Positions 44,005 to 54,108 of a DNA stretch of 64,000 nt are shown one piece after another. The position numbers and the translations under genes were made by a program. Positions within the stretch are counted from its first letter, which is position 1, and every line of letters begins with the position of its first letter. Where the stretch lies: assembly GCA_016182965.1 (NCBI GenBank), contig JACPFM010000074.1, forward strand, positions 1 through 64,000. Reading direction: 5' to 3'. The notes under the pieces were generated by a model that ran no database searches, was not told the origin of the DNA, and saw only the letters and a program-made list of their open reading frames with translations. This DNA comes from Deltaproteobacteria bacterium (GTDB taxonomy: Bacteria; Myxococcota_A; Polyangia; Polyangiales; JADJMO01).

Positions 44005-44520
44005 ATGATCGCCCTGCTCGGCGCGCTCTCGCCGTCCGCCATCGCCTCCTCCGATCGCAACGTCATCCGCGACCTGTGGGATCGCGTCCATCGGCTCCCC
44101 GGCGGCACGCGGCTCTTCACCAAGGCGATCGGCCTCGCCGCGCCGTACACCGGCAGCATCGGCGCGCACGTCGAGATCCTGCGCACCGGGCACGCCGAGG
44201 TGACGCTCCGCGATCGGCGGGCGGTGCGCAACCACCTCGACTGCGTGCACGCGATCGCGCTGTGCAACCTGGCCGAGCTCGCCGGCAACGTCGCGCTCGC
44301 CTACTCCATGCCGAACGACGCGCGCTTCATCGTCGCCGGGCTCTCGATCGAGTATCTCAAGAAGGCGCGCGGCACGATCCGAGCGGTGGTCGACTCGCCG
44401 GTCCCGGAGAGCAGCGCGCGGCGCGAGTACGACGTCGTCGTGCGCATGCTCGATCCGCGGGGCGACGAGGTCGCGCGGGCGACGCTGCGGACGCTGGTCG
44501 GCCCGAAGAAGCGCGGCTGA
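44005..44520 (+). CDS. DUF4442/hotdog-fold thioesterase-like protein
   Basis: The 171-residue protein resembles the DUF4442 group of hotdog-fold proteins: P-Y-T-G-S-I-G-A-H-V-E-I-L at the first strand, R-N-H-L-D-C-V-H-A-I-A-L-C-N-L-A-E-L-A-G at the long central helix, then I-V-A-G-L-S-I-E-Y-L-K-K-A-R-G. The N-H and E-x-A-G residues sit where thioesterases hold their active site. It may hydrolyse or bind an acyl-CoA. ATG 44005 is used, with an in-frame GTG six bases earlier. It precedes the membrane-protein/ABC operon by 35 bases. Confidence 0.78.
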   Translation: MIALLGALSPSAIASSDRNVIRDLWDRVHRLPGGTRLFTKAIGLAAPYTGSIGAHVEILRTGHAEVTLRDRRAVRNHLDCVHAIALCNLAELAGNVALAYSMPNDARFIVAGLSIEYLKKARGTIRAVVDSPVPESSARREYDVVVRMLDPRGDEVARATLRTLVGPKKRG

Positions 44521-44555
44521 CCCGCTTCCTCTATGCTGGCTGACGGTCCCCTCGG

Positions 44556-46642
44556 ATGCCTCGCCCTCTCGCCCCGAAACGCGCGAAGATCGTCTGCTCG
44601 CTCGCCGCTGCGCTGATCGCCCTGCTGCCTGCGACGGCGTGGGCCACGCCGCGGCTGTCGGTGACGCACGTGCAGGGCGCCGACGCGCCGTGGGTCGTCG
44701 GCTGGAACGAGGCGGTGGTCACGCTCGACAACGCCGAGGCCCCGGCGTGGCGCGGCGAGGTGACCATCGACTCGTCGTACGAGCGGCACGGCGACGATCG
44801 GGGGAGCATCCGCGTCGCGGTGTCGCTCGCCGCCGGCGAGTCGGTGCGGCTGCTGCTGCCTTTCCACCTGCACGCCGGCACGTTCCCCAACGTGGTCCTG
44901 CGCGCGCCGGGCGAGGGCGAGGTCGCGAGCCAGGCGCTCTCGCTCACCCGCCCGATCGAGGGCGTCGCCACCATCGTCGAGATTCAGGGCAAGGACGCGC
45001 GCGGGCCCAAGCTCGTCGAGGTCCCGGCGCCGTCGGGCGGCGGGGGCGCTTTCGACGAGGAGCCGCTGCCCACGCCGGTCCCTCCGCTCCATCCGCACAC
45101 GGGGCCGCACAAGGGACCGGGACCGATGCCCCCGGCGACCAGCGGCTACGCGCCGACGGCGACGCTCGGGGTCACCACCGTGCAGATCGCGCGCGAGTCG
45201 GGCGATCCCATCCTGCCCGACATCGCCGGCGGATGGACGGGCGCGGTGCTGGTCGTCGCGCCGAGCGACATCCTCGCGCGCCTGCAGGGGCGCTCGCTCG
45301 AGGCGCTCGAGCACTGGGTGCACTCGGGCGGCACGCTGGCGATCTCCGTCGCGCGCGAGGAGGATCTGCGCACCGCCCCGCTCAAGCTCCTGGTCGGCGG
45401 CGAGGCGCGCGTCACGAGCCCCGCGGGCGCTGCCGAGCAGACGTTCGCCGGCGCCGACGTGTCGCGGGGCGACGTCACCAAGGAGGGCAACGACGGCGAG
45501 GTCGCCGCGCACGCCCTCGGCGAGGTGTGGCTCCTGCGGCGCGACCCGTGGGCACGCACCTTCGATCCGAAGAGCGCGCGCACGGTCTACGGCCTGTGGT
45601 CGGCGGGCCTCAAGCGGCGCTCGAACGTGCTGTCGCTGCCGGCGGGCAACGGCATCCGTTGGTTCGACGAGGACCGTGTCCGCAAGTTCCTCGATCCGAA
45701 CCACGGGTTCCGGCCGTCGCTCGGCGTCGCCGCCGTGCTGGTGGTCGCCTACGCGCTCCTGGTCGGTCCGTTCGCCTTCTCGCGGGCGCGCAAGCTCGGG
45801 CGGCCGCTCTCGGTGCTGCGCGCGACGCCGCTCCTGGCGCTCGCGTTGTTCACGCTGCTGGTCGGCCTCGGCAAGCTCGGCAAGGGCTTCCGCGGGCGCG
45901 CGCGCCGCCTCGCGGTGGTCGAGGTCGCCGGCGGGTCGACGCACGCGACGACCACCATGCTGCACGCCTTCTACGTGGCCGATCCCGCGGTCGTCGATGT
46001 CGTCGCCACGCGCCCGATCGACACGGTCCACGTCGTCGAGCCGTCGATGGACGGCGATCCGATCGAGCTCGATCGCGGATCGATCGCGGTCCGCGCGGTG
46101 CGCGCGCACCCCTGGCAGACGATCGTGGTGCAGGAGGAGGGCGCGCGCGAGGTGCCCGGCGGCATCGTGCTCGAGGGCAGCGGGCCGCGCCTCACGCTGA
46201 TCAACAAGACGCCGTGGACGCTCGAGCACGTGGTGCTCCACCCGGACACCGTGCCCGTCTCGCCGGCGCGCTCGCGCTACTTCGCCAGCGTCCCGCCCGG
46301 GGGCACGGTCGTCGCGCGCGACGGCATCGCCGTCGATCGTCGCATCCGTCCGCTCGGGTCGCACGGCGGCGGCGGCGACGCGGTCGTCGGGCCGAACGAT
46401 CCATCGGGCGACGCGATCGACGCCATCGAGGCCCTGGTGACCGGCTGGCCGGGCGCGTCGTCGGTCAACCCGCTGCCCTACGAGCAGCCGATCGCCACCG
46501 CCATCGTGCGCACCTCCGGCGGCGAGGCGTCGGGGTTGAAGGTCGAGCGCGAGGCGATGCTCCTGCGCGTGGTCGGCCTCGGCGGCGGCAAGGGCAAGGG
46601 CGCGATCGAGCCCGACGGGCCGAAGGGCAAGGAGCAGGCGCT

Positions 46643-46646
<4 letters not shown>
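44556..46646 (+). CDS. Large membrane protein of an ABC-transporter/DUF58 operon
   Basis: The 696-residue protein has a signal peptide (CSLAAALIALLPATAWA), an extracytoplasmic beta-rich region (about 30-155), a segment that resembles the DUF4350/GldG-type glutamine-amidotransferase-like fold (ILPDIAGGWTGAVLVVAPSDILARL, ALEHWVHSGGTLAISV), then two transmembrane helices (GVAAVLVVAYALLVGPFAF, LLALALFTLLVGLGKLG), and a second beta domain. It ends in the start codon of the ABC ATPase gene. Similar proteins accompany gliding- or spore-related ABC systems, but substrate and role are unknown. Confidence 0.75.
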
Positions 46647-47595
<949 letters not shown>

Positions 47596-47599
<4 letters not shown>

Positions 47600-49338
47600 G
47601 ACCGCCGCACTCCACGCGCGCGCGCCCCGCTCCCCGCGGCGGCGGCTTCGCCGGCGAACCGAACCCGCTGCTCGTGCGCGAGCTGCGCCAGGCGCTGCGC
47701 CTGCCGCGGCTGCCCTGGCAGATCAGCGCGGTGGTCGCGCTGATCGGCCTCGGGATGCTCTCCATCGGGAGCCTCGAGGGCAAGCAGGGGCGTCCGGCGC
47801 AGCTCGGCGTCGGCCTCTTCCAGGGGTTCATCTCCATCCTCCTCGCGTACGTGTCGCTGATGGGGCCGGCCACCGCGGCCGGCGCGATCGCCACCGAGCG
47901 CGAGGGCAAGACGCTGGAGCCGCTCCTGCTCACCGGCCTGACGCCGACCGACATCGCGCGCGGGAAGTTCCTCGCGGCGTTCGGCACGATCGCGCTCCAG
48001 GTGCTCGCGCTGTTCCCGCTCGCGGCGATCCCGTTCCTCTTCGGCGGCGTCACGGCCGCGGAGCTGATCGTCGCCGTCGCCTACGTCATGATCGTCGCCG
48101 CCGTGTCGGTGGCCTTCGGGCTCGCGGTCGCCTCGCGCACGCAGACGCTCCGCGCCGCGCTGGCGATCTCGGTGGTGCTGCCGGCCGCGGCGCTGCCCGT
48201 CGTGTTCGGGATGATGCTCGGCTTCGGCGAGGCGGTGTCGCGCAAGAAGTGGCCGTTCCTCCAGGCCGGAGGCCCGATCTGGTGGGCGAGCGCGTACACC
48301 TCGGTGCCCTTCGGCCTCGACTACCTGCTGTGGCTGATCCTGTGGCCGCTGGTCGTGATCGGCCTCCCGTTCTGGCTGTTCTCGGCGATGACCGCGTCGA
48401 ACCTCGCCGGCGCGAACGACGACCGCTCGACCGCCATCAAGCGCTGGTTCGTCGGCTCGACGCTCGCCGTGTCGGTGGTCGGGTTCCTCACCTGCTTCCG
48501 CGTCGACGCGAACAGCGCCGTCGGCGCCGCCATCCTGATGCAGGGGCTGATCGCCGTCCTGATGCTCCTCGGGGTCACGCTGATCGTCGGCGATCCGCTG
48601 TCGCCGAGCAGGCTGGTGCGCGCGCGATGGGAGCGCCTCGGCGCCGGACCGCTCCGGCGGTTCCTCGGTCCCGGGCTCCTGCGCGGCGGCGCGCTGGTCA
48701 TCGGGTGCGCCATGATCTCGCTCGGCGTGTGCTTCGCCGGCGGCGTCCTCGGCTCGTCGACCGGGGGCCTCCGCGCGATCGTCGGCACGCCGTCGAGCAC
48801 GCCGGGCGCGTCGAGCGTGGCGAGCGCGCTCGCCATCGTCGTGCTCTACACGCTGTTGTTCACCACGTTCCTCGTGGGGTTCGCCTCGTTCTTGCGCACC
48901 CGCAAGGCGTCGTCGGCGGTGCCGGTGGCGCGCGCGTGGACGATCGCCTTCACGGTCATCGCGCTGGTGGTGCCGTGGATCCTCTACACCATCCTCGGCT
49001 CGTTCGACCGCGCGTCGCGCGAGAACGCGGTCTTCGCCGCGCCGAGCCCCGCCTACGCGTACTTCGCGTTCGAGCGAGAGCTGAAGCGCTACGGCGACGG
49101 CAGCGACCACACCATCGCCGCGCTCGGCGCCTCGCTCGCCTGGGGCGCGATCGGCCTGGTGCTGCTCGGGGTCGCGTGGGAGCGCGCGCGACGCGCGGTG
49201 TCGGTGCAGGACCGGATCATCCAGACCACGCAGCGACGGCTGGACGAGGAGGCCGAGGAGGACGAGGACGACGAGGCGGAGGAGCCGAAGGCCGACGCGC
49301 CGCCCCCCATGCCCGGGGACCCTGGAGACGTCGCATGA
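47596..49338 (+). CDS. ABC-2 type permease
   Basis: The 580-residue permease has an N-terminal cytoplasmic stretch (NPLLVRELRQALRLPRLPWQ), about a dozen hydrophobic helices, and the ABC-2-type coupling region ATEREGKTLEPLLLTGLTPTDIARGKFLA between helices. The C-terminus is a charged Glu/Asp-rich tail (RLDEEAEEDEDDEAEEPKAD). It pairs with the ATPase immediately upstream (four-base overlap) and its stop overlaps the DUF58 start by four bases. Exported substrate unknown. Confidence 0.92.
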
Positions 49339-50243
49339 ACGAGGACGATCCGCTGCTCACCGCGGCGGAGCTCGCCGAGCTCGATCGACTGCGGCGACAC
49401 CTCGCGCTGCGCACCGCCACCGACGGGCAGGGCTCGCGCATGTCGCGCCGGCGCGGCCAGTCGCCGGAGTTCGTCGATCACCGACAGTACGCGCCCGGCG
49501 ACGATCTGCGCCGCCTCGACTGGAACGTCCTCGCCCGCAGCGAGCAGACGGTGATCAAGCGCTACCGCGCCGAAGAGGAGGCCGCGGTGCGCATCGCGGT
49601 CGACGCGTCGGCTTCGATGGGCACCGGCGAGCCCGCGAAGCTCGATCTGGCGCGGCGCATCGCCGCGGCCATCGGCTACGTCGCCCTCGCCGAGGGAGAG
49701 CGCGCGCAGCTCGCGACCATCAGCGTGCGCGGCGTCGATCTCTCCGTCCCCAAGCGCGGCAAGGGGCAGTGGGGCGCGATCCGCGATCGGCTGCTTCGGG
49801 TCGACGCGGACGACGCGACGGCCGACGCCGCGCTGTCGCCGGAGTCGTCGGTCGCCGAGCTGCTCAAGCGCGCCGGGCGCCCGGGCATCCTCGTGCTGAT
49901 CTCCGACGCGCTCGCCCCCAACGGCGACATCGAGGCGTGGCCGCGCGCGATCGCGCGCGCGCGCTCGAGCGGGCACGACGTGCGCTTCGTGCAGATCCTC
50001 TCGCCGGAGGACATCGATCCGCCTTGGGAGGGCGATCTCGAGCTGGTCGACGCCGAGAGCGGCGGCACCGTCGACGTGACGTTCGACGCCCGCGCGCGCG
50101 AGGCGTACGCGCGGAGGCTCGAGGCGCTGGTGACCTCGCTGCGCGAGGGGTGTCGTCGCGCGAAGGCCGCGTACGCGCGCGCCCGCAGCGACGAGGCGGT
50201 GGTGCCGGTCGTGCGGCGGCTTTCGGGCGGAGGGATCGACTGA
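49335..50243 (+). CDS. DUF58 protein with degenerate VWA-type fold
   Basis: The 302-residue protein shows the DUF58 signature S-P-E-F-V-D-H-R-Q-Y-A-P-G-D-D-L-R-R-L-D-W-N, followed by the VWA-like region I-A-V-D-A-S-A-S-M-G (MIDAS-like DxSxS) and V-L-I-S-D-A. DUF58 proteins usually work with a MoxR ATPase. Here MoxR is at 33388 instead of adjacent. It overlaps the permease stop by four bases and ends where the RCC1 lipoprotein starts, giving a compact operon 44556-51424. Confidence 0.92.
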   Translation: MNEDDPLLTAAELAELDRLRRHLALRTATDGQGSRMSRRRGQSPEFVDHRQYAPGDDLRRLDWNVLARSEQTVIKRYRAEEEAAVRIAVDASASMGTGEPAKLDLARRIAAAIGYVALAEGERAQLATISVRGVDLSVPKRGKGQWGAIRDRLLRVDADDATADAALSPESSVAELLKRAGRPGILVLISDALAPNGDIEAWPRAIARARSSGHDVRFVQILSPEDIDPPWEGDLELVDAESGGTVDVTFDARAREAYARRLEALVTSLREGCRRAKAAYARARSDEAVVPVVRRLSGGGID

Positions 50244-51424
50244 TGCGACTTCTGCGGTGCAGCGTGTTGCTCGCGTGCGCGCTCGTGGGGTGCGGCGGCC
50301 GCGTCGCCGACGACTCGGGCTCGAGCCCTGCGTCGGAGCCAGAGCCGACCGGCGTGGTGAAGGGCGTGGAGTCGACCATCGCCGCCGGCGGCGTGCACAC
50401 CTGCCTGCGCGATGCTTCACCAGGCGGAGCCGGCGACGTGGTGCGCTGCTTCGGCAACGGCGAGTACGGACAGCTCGGCAACGGCTCGCTCGCCGCGCGT
50501 AGCCGGCCGACGACCATCGACGGCCTCATCGGCGCCAAGCAGCTCGCCGCGGGAGGCACGCACACCTGCGCGCGCATGAACAACGGCACCATGCGCTGCT
50601 TCGGCGGCAACGGAGCCGGTCAGCTCGGCGACGGCACCCACGCCGACCGGAGCTCGCCGACGCGCGTGCGCGCGCTCGTCAATGTCGTCGAGATCGCCGC
50701 CGGCGCGTACCACACGTGCGCGCGCCTGATCGACGGCGGCGTCCGCTGCTTTGGCCTCAACACCGTCGGGCAGCTCGGCGACGGCACGCTCGAAGACCGG
50801 GACGTCCCGGTGAAGGTCGATCTCGGCGCTCCGGCCGCGGCGATCGCCGCCGGCTACTCGCACACCTGCGCGATCCTCGTCGACGGCTCGGTGGAGTGCT
50901 GGGGCGCGGGCAACCGCGGTCAGCTCGGCGACGGGACGCTCGACGGGCATCGCGCGCCGAGGCCGGTCGTCGGGCTCGCCGGGCGCGCGGTGTCCATCGC
51001 GCTCGGCGAGGATCACTCCTGCGTCGCGCTCGCCGACGAGCGCATGCAGTGCTGGGGCCGCAACTTCGACGGCCAGCTCGGCGACGGCAGCGACGAGGTG
51101 CGCAAGACGCCGATCGTCGTGCCGCTCTCGGGCGTGACGCGGGTCGCACTCGGACGCGTCCACACCTGCGCGGCGACGCGCGACGGTCGCGCGCTCTGTT
51201 GGGGCGCGAACAAGCACGGAGAGCTCGGGAACGGCACGGTCGCGCCGAGTCGCAAGCCGACCCTGGTCGTCGCGCCGTCCGCCATCGAGGCGATCACGTC
51301 CTCCCGCGAGCACACCTGCGCGGCGAGCGCGGGCTGGTTCGTCTGCTGGGGCCGCGGTACCGACGGCCAGCTCGGAAACGGCACGGCGCTCGATCACTCC
51401 GCGCCGGTCGCGGTCTCGCGCTGA
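50243..51424 (+). CDS. RCC1-repeat lipoprotein (seven repeats)
   Basis: The 393-residue lipoprotein (lipobox ALVGC, Cys17) has seven RCC1-type units with C-W/F-G and G-Q-L-G-D-G-T motifs and an H-T-C-A pair in each repeat, giving a seven-bladed propeller. It matches the protein at 1943-3208 in number of repeats and layout. Its ATG shares one base with the stop of the DUF58 gene, so it belongs to the ABC/DUF58 operon. Likely displayed on the envelope; ligand unknown. Confidence 0.88.
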   Translation: MRLLRCSVLLACALVGCGGRVADDSGSSPASEPEPTGVVKGVESTIAAGGVHTCLRDASPGGAGDVVRCFGNGEYGQLGNGSLAARSRPTTIDGLIGAKQLAAGGTHTCARMNNGTMRCFGGNGAGQLGDGTHADRSSPTRVRALVNVVEIAAGAYHTCARLIDGGVRCFGLNTVGQLGDGTLEDRDVPVKVDLGAPAAAIAAGYSHTCAILVDGSVECWGAGNRGQLGDGTLDGHRAPRPVVGLAGRAVSIALGEDHSCVALADERMQCWGRNFDGQLGDGSDEVRKTPIVVPLSGVTRVALGRVHTCAATRDGRALCWGANKHGELGNGTVAPSRKPTLVVAPSAIEAITSSREHTCAASAGWFVCWGRGTDGQLGNGTALDHSAPVAVSR

Positions 51425-51485
51425 CAACCTGCGGCGGGCCTCGGTTCGATCGCGGTGCTAGCCTCCCCTGACGGAGGGGGCGCAG

Positions 51486-52721
51486 TTGGAGGGGCGCGAC
51501 GATCAGTTCCAGGACGCGGTCGACGAGTCCCTGGTCGACGAGCTGTACACGCGCAGCCGCGCGTCGTTCCTCGGCCTCGTGCTCGTGCTGGTGATCCTGC
51601 GTCTGTTCCTCGACGACGTGTTCCACCGCGCGCCGGGGCTGCCGATCGCGTTCTGGACGATGTCGGCGGTCGTCGCGGCGCGCGTCGTCAAGGTGCTCGT
51701 CGCGCGCAGGAAGCAAGGGTTCTTCGCGTCGACGCGGCATCGTCACGTCGCCTTCGGCGTCGGCTCGACGGCGACCGCGCTCGGTTTCTGCGCGATGAAC
51801 CTCGCGGCCTACCCGCACCTCGACGCCGTGCAGATCGCGACGCTCGCCGTGGTGTACACCGGCGTGAACGCGATCGCGCTGTTGAGCATGGGCTCGAGCC
51901 CGGTGCTCTACCACCTCTACATGCTGCCGATCCTGTTGCCGATGATCGGCATGACCGCGTTGGGTCCGGCGGGGCCGGGGCTGCGGCTGCTGCCGGTGAT
52001 GATCGTGCTGTTCGTCACGGTGCTCTCGATGATGGCGCTGCACGAGTGGCGCCTGCGCCGCGACAACGTGCTCCTGCGCCTACGCGTAAGCGAGATGGCG
52101 CTGGTCGATGCGCTCACCAAGCTGCGCAACCGCCGCTACCTGCATGAGTTCATGGCGTCGGAGGTCGAGCAGGTGCTGCGGGACTGGTCGGGTCCACGCG
52201 AGCCGAAGCGGCGGCTGTGGCTGATGATGGTCGATCTCGATCACTTCAAGAGCGTCAACGACTAGAGGGGCCACGACGCCGGCGACGCGGTGCTCGAGCA
52301 GCTCGGCGTGCTCCTGCGCGAGACGGTGCGGCGGCAGGACGTCGTCGCGCGCTGGGGCGGCGAGGAGTTCGTCATCGTCGCCCGCGACGCCGAGGACGAG
52401 ATCGGCGCCGCGCTCGCCAACCGCGTCCGCCACAAGGTGGCGTCGCACCCCTTCCGATTGCACTCGGGCGAGACCATCAAGCTGACCTGCTCGATCGGCT
52501 ACAGCGTGTACCCGTTCGTCCCCGCGAGCCCCCGCGCGCTGGCGTGGGACGACGTGCTGGCGCTCGCCGACGCCGGCCTCTATCGCGCCAAGCAGGAGGG
52601 CCGCAACCGCGCCATCGGCATCGTCAGCGGCGAGACCGCCGCCAGCCGCGACACGGTCGACGAGGTCAAGAACGACTTCGATCGCGCGCGCGAGTCGGGC
52701 CTCGTGCGCCTCGTCGGCTGA
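51486..52721 (+). pseudogene. GGDEF diguanylate-cyclase-like gene interrupted by an in-frame TAG
   Basis: The 412-codon frame starts at TTG 51486 (GGAGG precedes it) with five to six hydrophobic helices (about residues 28-185), a short linker, and a GGDEF domain: L-V-D-A-L-T-K-L-R-N-R-R-Y, D-L-D-H-F-K-S-V-N-D, then a TAG at 52263-52265 (codon 260), then R-G-H-D-A-G-D-A-V-L, W-G-G-E-E-F and S-I-G-Y. Everything after the stop remains in frame with strong coding bias. GGEEF is an active-site variant, so the enzyme would make c-di-GMP if the stop were read through or absent. As written, translation ends before the active site. Confidence 0.85.
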
Positions 52722-52724
52722 GAC

Positions 52725-52826
52725 GGAGTCGTCAGTCGTCAGTCGTCAGTCGACAGTCGTCAGTCGCCAGTCGTCAGTCGTCAGTCGTCAGTCGTCAGTC
52801 GTCAGTCGTCAGTCGTCAGTCGTCAG
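52725..52826. repeat. Heptanucleotide tandem array (AGTCGTC)
   Basis: About 14 tandem copies of the seven-base unit AGTCGTC, with a few one-base variants, follow the GGDEF gene. It contains no spacers, so it is not a CRISPR. Short heptanucleotide arrays (STRR-like) are known from cyanobacteria; this resembles them. Confidence 0.9.
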
Positions 52827-52888
52827 AGAGGGTGACTCCTTCGTCGACCTTCGACCTCGGAACCGTGCCGGTCCGATTGGTTCACATG

Positions 52889-52909
52889 CTCAGTCGTCAG
52901 TCGTCAGTC
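52889..52909. repeat. Short second block of the AGTCGTC repeat
   Basis: CAGTCGTCAGTCGTCAGTC is a two-to-three-unit block in the same orientation as the main array. Between the blocks, 52844-52860 matches 14431-14447 inverted. Confidence 0.7.
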
Positions 52910-53018
52910 CGAGAAGGACCACGTGTGGAATCCTCTTCGAAGCCGTGGACTGACGGATGGCGCCGTCAGGCATGCGTCGTCGAGCCGAGAAGCAGCGCGC
53001 AGGTGCCCGTCTGGGTTC

Positions 53019-53055
53019 GACGACTGACGACTGATGACTGACGACTGACGACTGA
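53019..53055. repeat. Inverted block of the same heptanucleotide repeat
   Basis: CGACGACTGACGACTG-type units run in the opposite orientation, facing the array at 52725-52826. The two could pair to form a long imperfect stem in RNA or DNA, spanning the end of the GGDEF gene and the convergent TPR/PEGA gene. Confidence 0.75.
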
Positions 53056-53097
53056 GTCTGCGCGAGCCCGACAAAGGGCGTCCCAGCGACCGCCGGC

Positions 53098-54108
53098 TCA
53101 GAAGCTCCCAGCGACCGCGAAGCCGGTCGGGCCCACGCCGACGCGCACCGTCGTCGGCCAGCCGCCGCCCGTGCTCGTCACGGCCGTGTCCCTGGCGGGC
53201 GGCGTGCGGAAGGTCAGCCAGGTCGACACGCCCGCCGAGACCACGGTGCCGACGAGCAGCACGTCGGTGACCACCGCCCACGTCTTGGTGCGCGAGCTCG
53301 CTGCGTCGAGGTCGTCGCGCGAGACGTTGGGCGTGTCGCGCTGATCGCGGAGGCTCGAAGAGGACGACAGCGCGATGACGCCGGTGATGGCGGCGCCGGC
53401 GGCCAGCGCGCCGGTCACGCCCCACGCGACCCACGGGATGTCGCGCTTCGGCGGCGGCGTTTCGGACGACGTCGTGGCCGTGGTCGTCGTCGCGGTCGGC
53501 GGCGGCGACGTCTTGCTCTCGGACAGCTCGAGCTTCACGGTCACCGTGTCGCTCCCGGCCATCGTCAGCACGCGCGTCGCGGCGGGCTTGCCCGCGAGCT
53601 TGGCTGCGATCTTCCGCTTGCCCGCGTTGACCAGCACCGGGTGTGCGAGCGGGGACGTGCCCACGACCGCGTCGTCGATGGTGATCTCGGCGCCGACCAC
53701 GTCGACCTCGATGGTGACGGTGGCGACCAGCGGCTCGAGCTCCTTGACGGCCTTCTCGACCTCGGCGCGCCGCTTCGGATCGAGCTTCTTGCCGCCCTCG
53801 GCGAGGTACTCGCGGAACGCCTCGAGCGCCGCCGCGTGATCGTTCAGCTGCCGGTGGATGAGGCCGAGGTTGTAGAGGATCTTGTAGCTCGGCGAGAGCT
53901 CGTAGGCGCGGCGCATCTCGACGAGCGCCGCGTCGAACGCGCCCTGTTCGTAGAGCTTCAGGCCGCGCTCGTAGCGGGCGCGCGCCTCCGCCTTCTGCGC
54001 CTCGCTCGGCGACGGCTTGTCGGCGCGGGTCGGCGCGGCGGCCGACACCATGGCCAGCGACATGGCCAGCGACATGACCAGCGCGAGGGCGCGGGATCTC
54101 ACTGCCAT
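53098..54108 (-). CDS. Secreted TPR/PEGA-type protein paired with a Ser/Thr kinase (second copy)
   Basis: The 336-residue protein has a signal peptide (LVMSLAMSLAMVSAAAPTRA), TPR-like helices (RYERGLKLYEQGAFDAALVEM, LYNLGLIHRQLNDHAAALEAF), a PEGA-like domain (EVDVVGAEITIDDAVVG, NAGKRKIAAKLAG), a Thr-rich linker, and two C-terminal hydrophobic segments (AWGVTGALAAGAAITGVIALS, VVTDVLLVGTVVSAGVSTWL). It ends GSF. Its ATG at 54108 overlaps the end of the kinase gene by ten bases, just as in the copy at 21224-22174. Likely part of the envelope branch of that kinase's pathway. Confidence 0.78.
   Translation of the reverse strand: MAVRSRALALVMSLAMSLAMVSAAAPTRADKPSPSEAQKAEARARYERGLKLYEQGAFDAALVEMRRAYELSPSYKILYNLGLIHRQLNDHAAALEAFREYLAEGGKKLDPKRRAEVEKAVKELEPLVATVTIEVDVVGAEITIDDAVVGTSPLAHPVLVNAGKRKIAAKLAGKPAATRVLTMAGSDTVTVKLELSESKTSPPPTATTTTATTSSETPPPKRDIPWVAWGVTGALAAGAAITGVIALSSSSSLRDQRDTPNVSRDDLDAASSRTKTWAVVTDVLLVGTVVSAGVSTWLTFRTPPARDTAVTSTGGGWPTTVRVGVGPTGFAVAGSF

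Noticed and set aside
52217..53041. A gene with S-R-Q-S-S-V repeats downstream of the GGDEF gene
   Set aside because: It is the translation of the heptanucleotide array in another frame and has no independent coding support.
52725..53055. A CRISPR-like array
   Set aside because: Units are seven bases in direct tandem with no unique spacers, and no cas gene is present.
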